Under the pieces are notes generated by a model. It saw nothing but the letters and a program-made list of their open reading frames with translations, did not search any database and had not been told where the DNA came from. Below are positions 1 to 10,657 of a DNA stretch of 64,000 nucleotides, piece by piece (position 1 is the stretch's first letter; every line of letters begins with the position of its first letter). Source of the stretch: Mixophyes australis (lineage: Eukaryota > Chordata > Amphibia > Anura > Limnodynastidae); contig JAVHZZ010000006.1 in the NCBI GenBank assembly GCA_036250195.1, forward strand, positions 74,569,869 to 74,633,868. Direction: 5' to 3'. The position numbers and the translations under genes are program-made.

Positions 1-1375
1 TGGTCAAGTTAGAAGCCAATCTCGCTACCTTATGTAGACCTTAAGCTATTTGCAAAACTACTAGCAAAGTGGCTAGACACAGCCATGCCATCTTTGGTAC
101 ACCTTGACCAATTAGGATTCACCCCCGGCTGCCAAACAGCGGACAATACCAGAAAGGTTATAAATTTGATCTATCTAACAAGGCTGGCACTTCTGCTCTG
201 GTGTTGGCCATTGATGCCAAAAATGCTTTTAATTGCATTGCATGTTCAAGTAAGGGAGATGGAAACTCTTGCAGCTATTCTCCAGAACAACACCACTATT
301 ACAGGAATCAAAGTTGGGACTCAGAATCACAAGTTGGCTCTCTACGCAGACAAAATACTACTTACTCTTACAGCCCACCACATCTCTTTACCTATTATCT
401 TAGAAGAAGTTAAGGAATATGGAAAGATTTTGATTTGAAAATTTATACAGACATGTCTGAGGCCCTCCCCCTGAATGTCCACAACATAAATTACAACTAC
501 TTCAAGCTAATTACATATTTAGATGGCAATCACATATGTCGAAATACCTAGGAATATTTAACCAAGTGTTTCGAACAATAATTCTCAACCAACTTCCCAC
601 CACTACTAGAAGCCCTTAAAAAATATCTTTAGTCCTGGGGCTCCCAATGCATTTATTGGACATGTAGGGTAACAGCGGTTAAGATTAATACCCTACCCAG
701 GCTCCTATACCTCTTCCAAACCCCCTCTGTCAAGGTCCCCTCTAATATCCTCAAAGATCTTCAAAACAGTATCACACTCTTTTTCTGGTTCTCCAGAAGA
801 CCAATAATTCACCTTGAAGTTCTTTATAGACACCTGAGGGTTGAAGGTTTGAGCCATGCTTTCATAAATACTATCTCGTTTACGATCTTATGCAGTTTGT
901 ATTAGCTCATTTAAAGAACTACATGAGCTATGCTTGGAGGAAGACATGAGTGAAGACCGGAGCCCAGATAACTGGTCCCAAATACGTGAGGGAGTTGCCA
1001 AGAGCTCAATTTGTATGGGAATAAAAGAAAATTCTAACAAATTTCTGTTCCATTGGTACTTAGTGCCAACAAGACTTATTGCCAATGGTTAAAGTGTAAA
1101 TTTAGAAGTGGCAGTATAAAAAATATAAAGGGAATACAACCACTACACTACAACCACTGCTTAGTGCATATACCCTTCAGTTTCCAACTCTTGTTGCCAT
1201 TGTTGCCATTGCTGTGCTTTGGAGCACCATATATGGTGGAGTTGCACGAAGTGTAAACATTTCCGGAAAGACCTAAATGCAGCCATAACATTAGCCCACC
1301 TCCTCACAGCCTTTCGCATCAACTACAACTATTCCCACGCCCAATCCCTGATGTCCTGGCATATGGGTACCATCA
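1..1375 (+). mobile_element. L1-clade LINE fragment, copy 1 (RT to C-terminus), degraded
   Basis: This is a broken ORF2 remnant of an L1-like non-LTR retrotransposon, whose product would be an endonuclease-reverse transcriptase. The window begins inside the RT domain: positions 30-190 read (with stops) KLFAKLLAKWL, then DQLGFTPG and a TADNTRKVINLI stretch, typical of L1 RT blocks. About 336-358 reads ALYADKILL, a degraded form of the catalytic YADD box with the second D lost. Later pieces include NKFLFHWYLVPTRL near 1,035-1,075 and HHIWWSCTKC near 1,225-1,250, which match the C-terminal region of the same family. Frameshifts and stops occur throughout. It is the same family as the fragment at 2,035-4,890: the two share the KLFAKLLA, DQ(L/V)GF and ADNTR blocks. 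The right edge, against the Tc1 piece, is approximate. Confidence 0.8.
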
Positions 1376-1385
1376 GTCCTGTGTC

Positions 1386-1869
1386 ATGTCAACAGTAAAG
1401 CATCCTGAGACCATTCATGTGTGGGGTTGCTTCTTAGCCAAGGGAGTGGGCTCAATCAAAATTTGGCCTAAGAACACAGCCATGAATAAAGAATGGTACC
1501 AAAACATCCATGAAGAACAACTTCTCCCAACCATCCAAGTACAGTTGGGTGACAAACAATGCCTTTTCCAGCATGATGGCACCTTTCCATAAGGCAAAAG
1601 TGATAATTAAGTGGCTTGAGTATCAAAACGTCGAAATTTTGGGTCCATAGTCAGGCAAATCCCCAGACCTTAATCCCATTGAGAACTTGTGGTCAAACCT
1701 CAAGAGGTGGATGGACAAACACAAACCCACAAAATATGACAAACTTCAAGCATTGATTAGGCAAGAATGGGTGGCCATCAGTCAGTATGTGGCCCAGAAG
1801 TTGATTGACAGCATGCCAGGGCGAATTGAAGAGGTCTTCAAAAAGAAGGGTCAACACTGCAAATATTGA
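1386..1869 (+). pseudogene. Tc1-type transposase, C-terminal half, frameshifted
   Basis: This is a cut-and-paste transposase remnant of about 160 codons, against roughly 340 for an intact Tc1 transposase. The frame opens at STVKHPETI, runs through the D-containing QHDGTF motif, shifts by one base near 1,588 and has an in-frame TAG where the family has W near 1,649. It then continues through SPDLNPIENLW to the end of the family's C-terminus (KKKGQHCKY, stop at 1,867-1,869). The stop coincides with the expected family end, so the C-terminus is complete. No activity is expected. Confidence 0.85.
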
Positions 1870-2034
1870 CTCTTTGCATAAACTTAATGTAATTGTCAAT
1901 AAAAGCCTTTGACACTTATGAAATGCTTGTAATTTTACTTCAGTATACCATAGCGACATCTGACAAAAATGTCTAGACACTGAAGTAGCAAACTTTGTGA
2001 AAACCAATACTTGTGTCATTCTCAAAACTTTTGT
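1386..2034 (+). mobile_element. Tc1/mariner transposon, 3' part
   Basis: This is the 3' half of a Tc1-type DNA transposon. The coding part reads STVKHPETIHVWGCF, FQHDGTF (the second catalytic D of a DD34E transposase), then SPDLNPIENLW, which carries the catalytic E, and a C-terminal helix region ending at 1,869. One extra base near 1,588 shifts the frame and a TGG-to-TAG stop lies near 1,649, so the transposase is dead. The first catalytic D and the DNA-binding domain are missing. Non-coding sequence from 1,870 includes AATAAAAG and a tail with AAAACCAATACTTGTGTCAT, which resembles a Tc1 3' terminal region. It lies exactly between the two L1 fragments. Confidence 0.85.
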
Positions 2035-4890
2035 AGATGCTCACACAGTTCATGCCCTGACCGCAGTGTCCTTCACCCCGTTACCTTGGTCTGACCACTC
2101 AGCTGTAAATGTTCACACTGACGTTTTGCCATCTTTTACACCCTGCTTTAAGGGGAGATTAAACAACCATTTGTTCTTTAAAAAGGACAATGTCACCATG
2201 ATTTGACAGGCCTTGGTGGACTTCCAGGCAGATTGCGGTCATGGAGATCCTGCCGCCACTACTGTATGGGAAGCCCATAAGGCTACCATCAGAGGGCGTT
2301 TACTTAACCTGGCCTTCCATGAGAAAAAAATTCCATTAGCAATCAATTAAAGAGCTGGAAACCAAAATCCACAACCTCACCGCCCTCCACCAAAAAATAC
2401 TCCAAGCAGAAAACATATTTCAAACTTCTGGCCCTACAGGGTCAACTTAGTAAATTGCTCACCACTAAAACAGCTAAGAAGCTCCAATGGCTACAAAAGC
2501 GCTTTTATGAAAAGAGTGACAAAGCTAATACACTACTTGCTCACAAACTTCAAAATAAACAAGCCCACAAACGAATAATGTACATTGAGGACCCAGCCCA
2601 ACACCCTTTCTACGACCCTCAGGCTATAGCTCTTACTATAGCTCACTATATAACCTCCCTCCACCTATCGACCCTCTAGACGCCTTGCATTCCCTGATTG
2701 CCGACTATCTCTGATTGCCAACTATCTCCACACCTGTTCTCTATCCCATCTTACCTAAGCTCAATTGACGGTACTTAATGCAGACGTCACGACTAGAGAG
2801 ATCAAGAACACCATTAAAACCCTTAGAAACTCTGCAGCCCCTGGGCCAGGTGGCTTTATAGCCTTATACTACAAAAAAATCGCCCCTGTCATTGGACCCA
2901 TGCTTCTCCATCTTTTTAATGCAATTCTCAGTGGAAAGAAATTTTAAAAGGACACCACCAAAGCAGATATTATTGTTATTGCTAAGGAGGGATTGTCACC
3001 CTAGTTAAAGCGAGAGCTATCGGCCCATTAAACGTTGATTTAAAGCTCTTTGCTAAGTTACTTGCAAATAGACTAATATCTGTGATCCCCACCTTGGTTT
3101 ATCCAGACCAAGTTGGATTCATCCCCACTCACCAGGCGGCAGACAACACAAGACGAGCTATTGACTTGATTGATGTGAACTCCGGCTTTGGTGGTGTCCC
3201 TCGATGCTGAAAAGGCCTTTAATCTAGTTTCTTGGGCATTTATGAGGGCCACTCTTGCTGCCATGGGCTTCTGGGGCCACTTTTTGTGCAGTCTGGCTTC
3301 CCTTTATTTTAATCCAACGGTTAGTGTTCATGCCAATGGTGCCATATCTTTCCTTGTTGCTATCGCAAACGGTACTCGACAGGGTTGCCCACTCTCCCTC
3401 CGGTTTTCGCCCTGATAATGGAGCCTCGGGTGTTTTGTTTCCACAAAAATCTGTCCATAACTAGGATCCTTGTGAGCGCCTTTGCCTACAAGATTTCTAT
3501 GTACGCAGATGACATACTGTTAACGATCACCAATCCACTCACCTCCCTCCTTTCCGCTCAATCAGAACTTGGTGCGGCATCTAACTTCAAAATCAACATG
3601 GATAAGTCTAAAATCCTGCCTCTTAACCTCTTAACCTACCTCATCAGCTCCTTGACACTCTGCAGCGCCAATTGTGCTTTTGCTTGCAACCTGATAGACT
3701 CAAGTACTTGGGGATCTATCTAACAGGTCATTATAATCAGCTCTATGCCTCTAACTTTCCTCGACTGTTAGATTTAATCAACCGGGACCTCGAGACCACG
3801 AGAAAATGAATCTATTGCCTACAATTTTCTACTTGTTCCAGAACCTGCCGATCCGCATTCCCTCCTTGGTGTCTTAGACCCTACAGAAACAGACAGCCCT
3901 TTCATCTGGGCTGGTAGGCATCTTAGAGTGCGAACCTGTACATTATATCATCAGGCCACTTACTGAACTGGTCCTTTTTCACTCACCACCTGCAACAAGA
4001 CCCTGGGTTGATAATGAGAGGAACATTTTACAGCTGCTTTCCTCTTATACTCTTTTGTGGATCCCTCTCAAACATCGACCCCCCCCCCCCCTCTCATCAC
4101 TCCCCTACACACCCAATTTTCTCTTCAGATTTGGGACTATAGCACCCGTGCATTCCATCTATTAAAAAATCTGATATTATGTTTCCCCTCTGGGATAACC
4201 CTGCTTTCCCTCCAGGACTAAAACATTCCACTTTTCAACATTGGTTTCGACAAAGTTTTCAGTTTTACTCAGGTATAGCACCCATGCAAATTTTTCCTGA
4301 TTTGCAGACCTCCAGTGGCTCTTTACATTCCCCATGACCGTTTCTACCAGTATCTTCAGCTACGCCACCTCTACCGTTCGATTCCTGCATTTAAAAGTTT
4401 TTATCAACTTTCATCCATTGAATCCTTTTGTCTAAGCAAATCTTTTCCAACTGGGTTGATCTCCACTTTTTACAGTTTATTGGTGACATTTCGACAACTG
4501 ACCAAAGATCGCTACGTGCTGAAATGGGAAACAGTCCTGGAGGAGGAATTGGACGTTTCTGAATGGTCCAAGATGTGAGCACAAAAGAGAACATATTCAA
4601 CTTACTCTATAGATGGTACCTGGTCCCCACCCACCTGTATGCCATTTACCCCACTTTCTCTAAGCTCTGCTGGAGGCTCTGTGGCGAAGATAGCGTGCTC
4701 CACCACAATTAGTGGTCTTCTTCTAAGATCATGAGGTTCTGGCAAAAGGTTCACAATATAATCTATAACATCATCTCTATAATCCTACCTCCTTGCCCTT
4801 CTTACTCTCTTCTACACAGACTGACACCAGACACTGATAAGTACACATTAACACTTATGGCCCACATACTTAATGCTGCTCAGAAGTGAT
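2035..4890 (+). mobile_element. L1-clade LINE, copy 2 (endonuclease end, RT, C-terminus), degraded
   Basis: This is a second, longer copy of the LINE at 1-1,375. It opens with the end of the APE-type endonuclease: HALTAVSFTPLPWSDHSAV, with the SDH motif, at about 2,048-2,108. A linker follows (KKLQWLQKRFYEKSDKANTLLAHKL at 2,470-2,550). Then come the RT blocks: NSAAPGPGGFIALYYKK (2,830-2,880), VVSLDAEKAFNLVSW (3,188-3,235), GTRQGCPLS (3,370-3,400) and the catalytic YADD at 3,502-3,513. The C-terminal part (YRWYLVPTHL, then HRLTPDTDKYTLTLMAHIL) ends near 4,887. At least six frame breaks are needed to read it through. A run of C at 4,080-4,091 lies inside it. It would have copied its RNA by target-primed reverse transcription but is inactive. 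Confidence 0.85.
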
Positions 4891-5549
4891 CAACATGATC
4901 TGGCAGGCTTATTGTAAGCCTGAGGGGTCCAAACAGTGCCACTTTAAATTAACATGAATCAACGGCGCTCTGGCGTTGAAGTGAAGTGCCAGACAGCTGC
5001 CTCATCGGAATGACTGGCTGTCTGCAGGCGCTGCCGTCAGAGAGCTGGATCTTCGGGTTTAAGGTAAGTCTGCTTAAATTGCCTTCTTCTTTTTCAGGAA
5101 TCGTCATTTTAGTGGAGGTGTATATCGTGTCGGGGTTCTCGTCCCCATTAACACGTTCCCAACCCGATCACAGCATGGGTTCAGCATGTTATGTGCAGGT
5201 GTCGAGGAGTTGCAGCCTGACAGGGGAGGGATCTCAAAAGGTACCTCTTCCCAATGCAGTCCTTTGGTACTGTGACCATTAATTTCAGTTACTAATGCCT
5301 TCCTCAGATTGGGCTAGCTATAGACTACAAGCTCCGCGATATCTACTGCGTTACACATTTGTTAAATTGTACTGATACTTATATTAGCCTTAATCATGCG
5401 ATAACAGCAATATCCACCATTTAAGGTTTACAAAATGTTGATAAATTGGCCTCATGTTAACAGTTCAGCATTATCGGCCCGTTTCTTTTATTATAATTGA
5501 AGCCCAAGATGTTGTTCTTTCAATCACCCAGTTCTATGCAAAAAAAAAA
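4891..5549. other. Unassigned spacer after LINE copy 2
   Basis: I see no gene here. It may contain the LINE 3' UTR and small repeat pieces. A short perfect palindrome (CAGGCTTA, then TAAGCCTG) lies at 4,901-4,919, and related CAGACAGC / GGCTGTCTG segments at 4,990-5,025 face each other. The 98-codon frame at 4,986-5,282 has no recognisable motif. Confidence 0.4.
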
Positions 5550-5840
5550 TCAGGGCTGGGGGCTTGGGACTTTGGACTTTCCCTAAAGGGAAAGGGTCCC
5601 TCTCCTCCCCATCCCCATCGGGCCCCCATTGCCAAAGCTGGGGGGCCACTGGAGCCATAAGGTCCCTTAGAAGGCAAGAGTCTTCAGGCCCATCTCCACT
5701 GGAAGGCTCGGATGGGCCTCTTTCTCTTCGAGGTAGGCCAAAGCTTCCCACAGGAGCTTCCAATAACTAGGGGAGGGGGTCGCTTAAGGATCTAAACCCA
5801 AACCCCAAAAAACAAAATTGTACCACACATAAACAAAGAC
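5550..5840 (+). repeat. Dispersed repeat 'R1', copy 1
   Basis: This stretch is clearly related to 30,605-30,837 (continuing at 32,805). Both contain GGGCTTGGG(A/C)CTTTGGAC, then CCCTTAG(A/G)AGGCAAG(A/G)GTCTTC, then AAAGCTTCCC(A/C)CAGGA, then CAACTAGGGGAG(G/A)GGGT (CAATAACTAGG in this copy), and both end in an A/C-rich tail (CCCAAACC, then oligo-A). The A-rich end suggests a retroposed sequence, possibly SINE-like, but I see no convincing A and B boxes. I do not recognise the family. Small open frames on both strands are by-products of its GC-rich composition. Confidence 0.75.
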
Positions 5841-5967
5841 AAAACTAAACATTCCAGTGAACTTGGGGAGATGTGGTAAGAGGCTTGCTATGAGTTCTAA
5901 AACATATGGGATGAATATTTTGATGTGTGTTTTAATGAAAATTTTAATTCAAAAGTATAAATGTAAG

Positions 5968-6032
5968 CAGGCAGAGCATGCCGGGAGTTACAGTTCCATA
6001 ATAGCTGAAGAGCCGTAGGTTCCCGAGCACAA
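5968..6032 (+). repeat. Fragment of an old hAT-like MITE
   Basis: The run GCATGCCGGGAGTTACAGTTC followed by ATAGCTGAAGAGCCGTAGG matches the pattern GCATGCTGGGAGTTGTAGTTC...AGCTGGAGAGCC, which recurs in many vertebrate genomes as a short DNA-transposon end. Only one end is visible. This rests on recall of the motif, not on a search. Confidence 0.5.
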
Positions 6033-6689
6033 AATAATTAGCACCTTAACCTGGCATACAGTAAACACTGTGATAAGTAATGTTACAGGGAAGCAATGTC
6101 AGCTTATAGTGTTTCTTATTCCTTGATGTTGCTGTTTAAGCTCACTGATAATAATAAATAAATGACAAATAATAGACTGAGCAGCTGAATTGCATAATAC
6201 TGTCAAAGTAAATTCATATTTTGTATGCAGATGCTGGATCTTATATAGTAATAAATAGTTATAAAGCACAAAAGCAACTTCTTAGGTGGAAAAGAAAGCC
6301 TGGAGTGGTGAACACATTCTTATACTTTGCTTGGAACAGAGGGTTTTTAAAAAGGTCTTTGAAGTATTTTATGAAAACTCGAATATGTATCTGTTTGTGG
6401 TTAAGTTCCTGATTTAATAAAATAGTAAGGTGCATGGGGCTATATAGTGTTACAAACACATTTTCTTTCTAGAAATAGCAGTCAGTAATGGACTCCTTAC
6501 TCAAGTCTTGTCTCTGACAGTAAATGTTTTTCCAGGGATGAATTTCTTATATAAAAGGATCTGGCTCTACTTACAAATGATTATTAATAAAACTTGACAT
6601 TTTAGCAACCTAGATCAAGGTTGTAAACCCTTCATGAGCCCCTGAAAGTCAGCAATGTTCTTCTTACCAGAAGAAAAGATGTAAACGCC

Positions 6690-6735
6690 AAAGGGTATAT
6701 TTATTAATTTTCGGGTTTGAAAAAGTGGAGATGTT
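6690..6735 (+). repeat. Harbinger-type MITE terminus (one end)
   Basis: The sequence GGGTATATTTATTAATTTTC followed by GGGTTTGAAAAAGTGGAGATGTT resembles the end of a frequent frog MITE. The matching inverted end is not found downstream, so the element is truncated or the right part has been replaced. Confidence 0.5.
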
Positions 6736-8055
6736 CCACACCCCCTGCCCCTAATACATTATCACCATTACAACCATTTTCTCGCTCAGCCTGCTACCAA
6801 ACTACAGCCCCGACCCCCACACATATAAGTCGGTCTTTCACTACAGCTTCCATAGCCCCCCTCCATAATAGCATAAGAGCACTGGATCTCTTCATTCAGA
6901 TGCCCCACAGTACAAAATTTACCCCATATCCCAAATATTAAACATCGCTCCCTACATATTTAGACACATTTCACTGACCCAATCACTGCCTCCATACCAC
7001 GCCCTTGCCGTCTCTCCCCGCCAATCCTTTTGCCTTACACACAAATGTGACTGCCCAAATCACACCCACTAAATGAGACCATTGGCTGAAACCCTAGGCT
7101 TCCCCCTACAAAGAACAGCACACCCGCACCTCAACCACATCCCTGACGAAATCCTGCCACAAATGAAACACATTGGATTACTTGCACATAAAGTCTACAA
7201 GCAATATCCAAAAAATGCACAAGCCAGGACAACAGAACGAGAAACCAGAAGTCGTGCATTCTATGACAAACCTGGAAGTAGAGCGCAGTGAAATGCAAGC
7301 TGCATCCACGCTGCCGGGAGCCGCTCACCACCCACCAACGAAAGGAAACGACTTCAACAATACCACAAACTGCTCTTATAAGAGAAGAACTTAAAGAGCA
7401 TTCTTGCACCCACATACATAACAACATATCCAGCACACAACACACAATTTAGCATCATACACATACATATACACTTAGCCAATTAACCAAGTGACATAGC
7501 TACACCACATACTAACCCTTACCATACCATTTGAGCTATAATCACTCAAAGTTCATAACATCACATAGCTGCAACTGCACATAACCCCAAAAAACCCTGG
7601 CTGCAGCCTATAGCAAATGAAGGGCTATAAACTAAGAGCTATAGTCACTTACCAAGAGCTATAAACTCTCATATGCAACCCACACCACAACTCACACACA
7701 AACAGCAGTATAACACAACCAGAGCTATAAAGATGCAAAAGAGCTTTAACTGTCAAATACTTTTCAAAGACTATAAACCACTGGATGTTAACAACAACCA
7801 AGAAAAGTACACTGTCTATTTGCATACCTCTCACTCCCCATTCTTCTCTCCCTACAGGAACAATAAACATATACAACCATGAAGTCCAACCACAAACGAA
7901 CTACAAATGAATTGGAGACCTATAATAATATAAGGCAAGTTTGCATAACTACCCTCTCTTCTCACTCATAACTTTACACACACAGCACAAAAAAAGTTAA
8001 GAACCCACAGTACCTACACCACTGCACACACCGAGAAGAGTTGTGCCACGGCAGA
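6736..8055. other. G-poor, A/C-rich stretch, no recognised gene
   Basis: About 1.3 kb in which the plus strand is rich in A and C and poor in G. The best minus-strand frame (7,131-7,445, 104 codons) is rich in C, V, W and F, which follows from G/T-rich sense sequence rather than a known domain. Variants of AGAGCTATAAA recur at about 7,635-7,740. The strand bias resembles that of the Tx1 LINE at 34-39 kb, so this may be an antisense piece of an unidentified retroelement. I find no RT, integrase or transposase motif. Confidence 0.4.
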
Positions 8056-8071
8056 AACCCAAGAAAGTAAA

Positions 8072-8195
8072 TGGCAGTTGGGGGACACTGCTCACCTTGG
8101 GTATAGAGGGCGCTATGTGGAGCAAGTAACTAAAGATCTGTCTAGCTCCCCTCCCCTCTATGCGCCCTTCTGCCATCATATTCAGTTTATTTAAC
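8072..8195 (-). repeat. DIRS terminal inverted repeat (3' end of element)
   Basis: The stretch AGTTGGGGGACACTGCTCACC, then TTGGGTATAGAGGGCGCTAT, AAAGATCTGTCTA and CTGCCATCATATTCAGTTT matches the reverse complement of 14,760-14,890. The shared block covers about 120 bp with scattered differences and a few small gaps. Confidence 0.85.
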
Positions 8196-8311
8196 TTACA
8201 AAGCCACAATGGATTGTGAAACATAATCAACAGAGCAAACAACAGAACTGTCAGAACAAGGGTGGGAGCACAGAGTTCCCCAACTGGGTTAAATGAAAGA
8301 GATTTTACAGA

Positions 8312-8400
8312 AGTACAAAAATCCTATTTTCACTTGCACTACCAGGTCAGGGACACTGCTCACCTTGGGGACATCCCAAAGATGCCCCTAATGGGGGGAA
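8312..8400 (-). repeat. DIRS internal complementary region
   Basis: CTATTTTCACTTGCACTACC followed by AGG(T)...GGGACACTGCTCACC is a third copy of terminal-repeat sequence. It lies between the recombinase gene and the 3' repeat. The first 20 bases match the outer flank of the right repeat (reverse complement of about 14,880-14,905) more than the left one. This is what an internal complementary region used for circle formation looks like. Confidence 0.75.
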
Positions 8401-9420
8401 TGCTCACTATGAGCGGCACGTAACACCTTACAGCCAAAACTGGCATCCTTGGACACAAACACATGGAATCTATAAAGTCTGGTAAAAGTATAGATGGAAG
8501 ACCAGGTAGCGGCCCTGTACAACTGTTCAACCAAAGCCTCATGTCGTGCCGCCCAAAGAGCGCTAACGGATCTGGTAGAATGGGCCATGAGACCATCAGG
8601 GAACTGGAAAACCACTTGAAATGTAAGCCTGACAGATAGCTTCCGTTATCCATCTGGCAATCATCTGTTTCATAGACAGCCAACCACACTTACAAACATC
8701 ATAAAGCACCAGAAGAGAATCTGACTTACGTACAGAAGAGGTATGGTCCACATTAACCCGCAAGAACCTAACCACATCCAGAAAGTATCTAGAACACAAT
8801 GGATCCGAAGACCTGTTACCAGGGAAAGCAGGAATGACTATATCCTGAGTAATGTGAAACTTACATACTACTTTAGGCTGAAATAATGGTACGTCATGAA
8901 ACATGAGGAAAGGTGAGCAAGAAGAAAGGGCTGCCAATTCCAAGACCCTCTGAGCCGACAAAATAGCCAACAAAAAGGCTTCCAAATCATGAGTTTCAGA
9001 GAAACCGACTCTAATGGCTCAAACGGAGGATACTGCAAGGCCAAGAGAACTAAATTAAGATCCCACAAAGCTACTGGAGAAGTAAACGGGGGTTGGGCAT
9101 TTAAAAGCCCCTGCAAAAAGGTTTGGCTGTCTGGTAAAAGTGCCAGAAGTTTCTGGAAATATACTGACAATGCTGAAACCTGTCCTTTAAGGGAAACAAG
9201 GCGCAAACCTATATCTAAGCCATCCTGCAGGAAAGCCATCAACCATTCCACATGAAAATAACCTGTTGACAACTTATGGTTCTCGCACCAAGTAATGTAC
9301 AACTTCCAGACACGATGATAATTACTGGACAACAGGAAGGCCTGTGGGTCCTTGTCCATGCACAGTATTTCGCCACTTTGTTGATCCATCTGGAGGCCAT
9401 CAAGTCTATGTCTGGCTGAC
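8386..9420 (-). pseudogene. DIRS tyrosine recombinase, broken
   Basis: In intact elements this enzyme inserts the circular DNA copy. The minus-strand frame starting at 9,683 reads from the RNase H/recombinase linker into WDLNLVLLAL and FEPLESVSLK, family motifs of the recombinase core. After frame changes near 8,870 and 8,690, the frame ending at 8,388 carries LMAHSTRSV (the HxxR-like box) and then YTFTRLYRFHV with the presumed nucleophile tyrosine. Intact DIRS recombinases have these motifs in this order. At least two frameshifts separate them, so no functional enzyme can be made. It runs directly on from the RNase H region without a gap, as in the family. Confidence 0.82.
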
Positions 9421-9565
9421 CCCACTTGTTGACTATTTGGGTAAACACATCCAGGTGAAGAGATCATTCCCCTGGATGGATTGCATGCCGACTCAAATAA
9501 TCCGCTTCCCAAATGTCCAGTCCTGGTAGGAAGACCACTGAAATTGCCTGGACCCATCGTTCCGC

Positions 9566-9904
9566 TCACTCCATGATGCGTGAGACTTCTTTCATAGCCA
9601 GGGAACTTCTCGTCCCTCCCTGGTGATATATATAAGCCAAAGCAGTGGCATTGTTCAACTGGATCTGTATTGAATTGTTCCATAGTCGAGACTCAACCTG
9701 GATTAAGGCATTGAACACTGCCCTTATTTCGAGTACATTGATATGTAAACCCGTTTCCTCTGGGTTCCAAGTTCCCTGCAATCTCAGATCTAAGAGTACC
9801 GCACCCCAGCCTGATAAGCTGGCATCTGTCGTCACTACAGTCCAATGGGGCACCAAAAACAGACTTCCCTTGACGAGATTGTTGGTGTTCAACCACCATA
9901 CCAA
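9566..9904 (-). pseudogene. DIRS RNase H domain
   Basis: The minus-strand frame of 112 codons contains VVTTDASLSGWGAVL, then LHINVLEIRAVFNAL, the D- and E-containing boxes of the RNase H that follows RT in DIRS elements. In the animal families I know, the motif is very close to this one. The frame's upstream end is cut at 9,909/9,910 by the palindromic insertion. The RT continues on the other side, at 10,658. Confidence 0.85.
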
Positions 9905-9909
9905 GGATA
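9895..9909 (+). repeat. Target-site duplication, left copy
   Basis: ACCATACCAAGGATA, identical at all 15 positions to 10,643-10,657. It belongs to the DIRS RNase H/RT coding sequence that was split. Confidence 0.92.
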
Positions 9910-10642
9910 AAAATAAATAAAGGGCGCAATACTAATGTCAAGAAATTAATTTATATAGTAAATAAAATATATTAGTATATGAATAAATGAGTCAGGACAT
10001 ATATAATGCTTTTAGTTTTTTGGCAAAATTGCGTTGCTGGAACCAACTTAAAAAACTGGGGCTTTCTTACCCTACATGTCCCTACTGATATGTATAGTCG
10101 TTGTCCAGATGAGAACACCAATGCGTACAGTAATTTCCGGCTTGTAGTTGTTTTCAATATTGCCGCATATGAACGCGGGAAGTCTATGAGCTGCAGTGGA
10201 ACACAGTGGAATGCACGACTACGGTGGCTGTGAGGATTAAGCGCCAACGGAGCATGCATCCTTGACGAAGTCCGCTAGCCGAATGAAACGTGTCGGAGCT
10301 TAATCCTCACAGCCACTGTAGCCGTACTTTCCACTGCGACTTATATTCTTCCTGCGTTCATACGCGGCAACATTGCAAACAACTACAAGCTGTAAAATAC
10401 TGTACGGCATTCTCATCTGGACAACGACTAATCATCTCAGTAGGGACATGTAGGGTAAGAAAGCCCCGTTTTTTCCTGAAATTTTTTATAAGTTGGTTCC
10501 AGCATTGTTTTATAAGTTGGTTCTATGTAAAATCATTTCATGAGATTAGTATTGCGCCCTTTATTTATTTCTAGATATTTGTTTATAAAAGGAGCAGCAT
10601 TCTGATCTAGTGAGAGCGCCTCATCCTCCTTTTTTTTATTTA
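9910..10642. mobile_element. Palindromic retroposed insertion with 15-bp target duplication, possibly Penelope-like
   Basis: The 15-bp direct repeat ACCATACCAAGGATA occurs at 9,895-9,909 and again at 10,643-10,657, and it reads as continuous DIRS sequence once the insert is removed. Inside, AAATAAATAAAGGGCGCAAT (9,911 onward) and its reverse complement (ending near 10,571) form terminal inverted repeats. Two longer arms of about 300 bp face each other: GGGGCTTTCTTACCCTACAT at about 10,060 against ATGTAGGGTAAGAAAGCCCC near 10,448-10,467, and GGCTGTGAGGATTAAGC against its complement near 10,299-10,315. A further 70 bp without a mirror copy (10,572-10,642) ends in a T-rich tract. A motif at the centre resembles a hammerhead ribozyme core. 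The Penelope assignment is inference from that motif and the inverted layout. Confidence 0.7.
10257..10296 (+). ncRNA. Hammerhead-ribozyme-like motif, probably degenerate
   Basis: TTGACGA (10,262-10,268), a 16-nt GC-containing spacer able to form a weak stem (GTCCG against CGAAT), then GAAA (10,285-10,288) and CGTGTC follow the order of the hammerhead core CUGANGA, stem II, GAAA, stem III. The first core C is replaced by T and stem II has at least one mismatch, so this copy is probably inactive. Hammerheads are known in the terminal repeats of Penelope-like elements, which fits the host insertion. No structure calculation was done. Confidence 0.4.
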
Positions 10643-10657
10643 ACCATACCAAGGATA
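10643..10657 (+). repeat. Target-site duplication, right copy
   Basis: Right copy of ACCATACCAAGGATA flanking the palindromic insertion. DIRS sequence resumes immediately after it. Confidence 0.92.
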
